The position numbers were made by a program, and so were the translations under genes. Shown here piece by piece: positions 63,474-64,000 of a DNA stretch of 64,000 nucleotides. Location of the stretch: positions 162,576 through 226,575 of the forward strand of contig NZ_BSNS01000012.1 of assembly GCF_030160115.1 (NCBI RefSeq). Reading direction: 5' to 3'. Within the stretch, counting starts at the first letter, position 1; the number at the start of each line of letters is the position of its first letter. Below the pieces are notes generated by a model. That model did no database searches. It saw only the letters and a list, made by a program, of their open reading frames with translations, and had not been told where the DNA came from. The stretch comes from Devosia nitrariae (GTDB taxonomy: Bacteria; Pseudomonadota; Alphaproteobacteria; Rhizobiales; Devosiaceae).

Positions 63474-63620
63474 CGGCGGCTCGCCGTCAACCCCGATATG
63501 CTTAGGGCGTCTCCGTAAAATACTGCCGACCCTAGCTCTCGGCGCGCCAGGCGTTCGAGATAGGCCTCCGCGTGCTGCATCGGCTCGAGTTCGCGATTGA
63601 CCCGGAACCAGCAGTGGACG

Positions 63621-63790
63621 GCAAGGCCGAAGTCGTCGCCGCCGTGCGCGGCGGTCTGCTGAGCCTGGAAGAGGCACGCGACCGCTATACGCTGAGCGTC
63701 GATGAGTTCCTCAACTGGCGGGCGGCCATCGACAAGCACGGGCTTGCCGGATTGCGCGCGACGTGGATCCAGCACTACCGCGAGACCTGA
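63621..63790 (+). pseudogene. Truncated duplicate of the sciP 3' part
   Basis: Bases 63621-63790 align without gaps to sciP 59551-59720; I count 12 differences in 170. The homology runs on through the terminator hairpin to 63852. The N-terminal 37 codons (V-K-Y-V-I-G-P-D-G segment) are missing and replaced by unrelated sequence, although a frame open from 63572 exists and would give a 72-residue product with M-L-H-R-L-E-F at its start. The helix-turn-helix part is retained, so a truncated repressor-like product cannot be excluded. Most likely a decaying duplication. Confidence 0.85.
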
Positions 63791-64000
63791 ACGGTCGGCG
63801 CTAGCGCCAGATTACAGCCTGCCAGGCACCAGCCCGGCGGGCTTTGCCGTTGGAGTGGTGTAGGTCGCAGACCGATCTCAGCAAACTGGTCGCCAAGACC
63901 TCTTTCCTGCCGGCCGTGCTAGCAGAGTTCGTCCGCTTTGCGCCGGTGGGTTCAACCGGTCATCGCAACACCTTCTGTAGCCTATCGGCGGGCGTTTCGA
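63791..64000. other. Window end without recognised gene
   Basis: After the duplicated hairpin (63818-63852) I see no coding frame of natural composition. The last 60 bases contain CCGGTGGGTTCAACCGGTCA, which could be part of a mobile element end, but no terminal repeat or transposase can be shown. Confidence 0.3.

Noticed and set aside
63941..64000. Insertion-sequence end
   Set aside because: A short suggestive sequence, but no terminal repeat pair, target duplication or transposase is in the window.

Overview
The window looks like a chromosomal segment from a high-GC alphaproteobacterium of the order Hyphomicrobiales, probably near Devosia/Pelagibacterium. This taxonomic call is inferred. 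It rests on a SciP (DUF1153) cell-cycle regulator beside flagellar genes, TRAP and dipeptide-type ABC uptake operons for acidic sugars, an Atu4866-family protein, cobalamin riboswitches of alphaproteobacterial form, a GGAAC-N16-CGTT stress promoter, and clustered extragenic palindromes. No plasmid, phage or CRISPR signature was seen.

Layout. 0.2-6.7 kb: uronate catabolism operon on the minus strand (TRAP transporter dctPQM, FCD-type GntR regulator, kduI, kduD), followed by an oxygenase-like protein that has lost its Rieske domain. 6.9-7.3 kb: small SPW membrane protein behind a general-stress promoter. 7.3-14.6 kb: class I ribonucleotide reductase (nrdB of the tyrosine-less Ic type, nrdA) and metE, each behind its own cobalamin riboswitch; the nrd promoter also carries an NrdR box. 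14.6-18.2 kb: DUF488 protein, alpha/beta hydrolase, Atu4866-like protein, SDR and divergent LysR. 18.4-20.4 kb: three-gene envelope/stress set (helical tail-anchored protein, holin-X-like protein, DUF3618 protein with five exact 11-residue repeats).

20.5-34.1 kb: a locus rich in ester hydrolases: arylsulfatase, UTRA-type GntR, NPP-type phosphodiesterase, GpdQ/CpdA-type metallophosphoesterase and GDPD phosphodiesterase, with a complete dipeptide-type ABC transporter split in two by a LysR gene, and an aldehyde dehydrogenase. 34.1-37.3 kb: LacI regulator with two identical 17-bp operators, a beta-hydroxyacid dehydrogenase and a mandelate-racemase-type dehydratase. 37.4-38.1 kb: orphan OmpR-type response regulator lacking its phosphoacceptor aspartate. 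38.2-49.6 kb: oligouronide-type ABC transporter operon with a UxuA mannonate dehydratase and an NAD-dependent uronate-dehydrogenase-like enzyme, then a second set (aldose epimerase-like protein, ManD dehydratase, second UxuA). Several acidic-sugar entry routes thus converge on 2-keto-3-deoxygluconate, but no KDG kinase or aldolase lies in the window.

50.2-56.7 kb: tRNA-Met, UdgX-type uracil-DNA glycosylase, ring-cleaving dioxygenase, ECF sigma factor plus VWA protein, a 53-residue membrane protein and mnmA. 56.9-59.7 kb: fliK, flgD and sciP. 59.9-63.5 kb: redox-repair cassette (LysR, quinone oxidoreductase, msrB, msrA, thioredoxin-fold protein), bounded by sciP on one side and a truncated direct duplicate of the sciP 3' part on the other. 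The sequence ends without a further recognisable gene.
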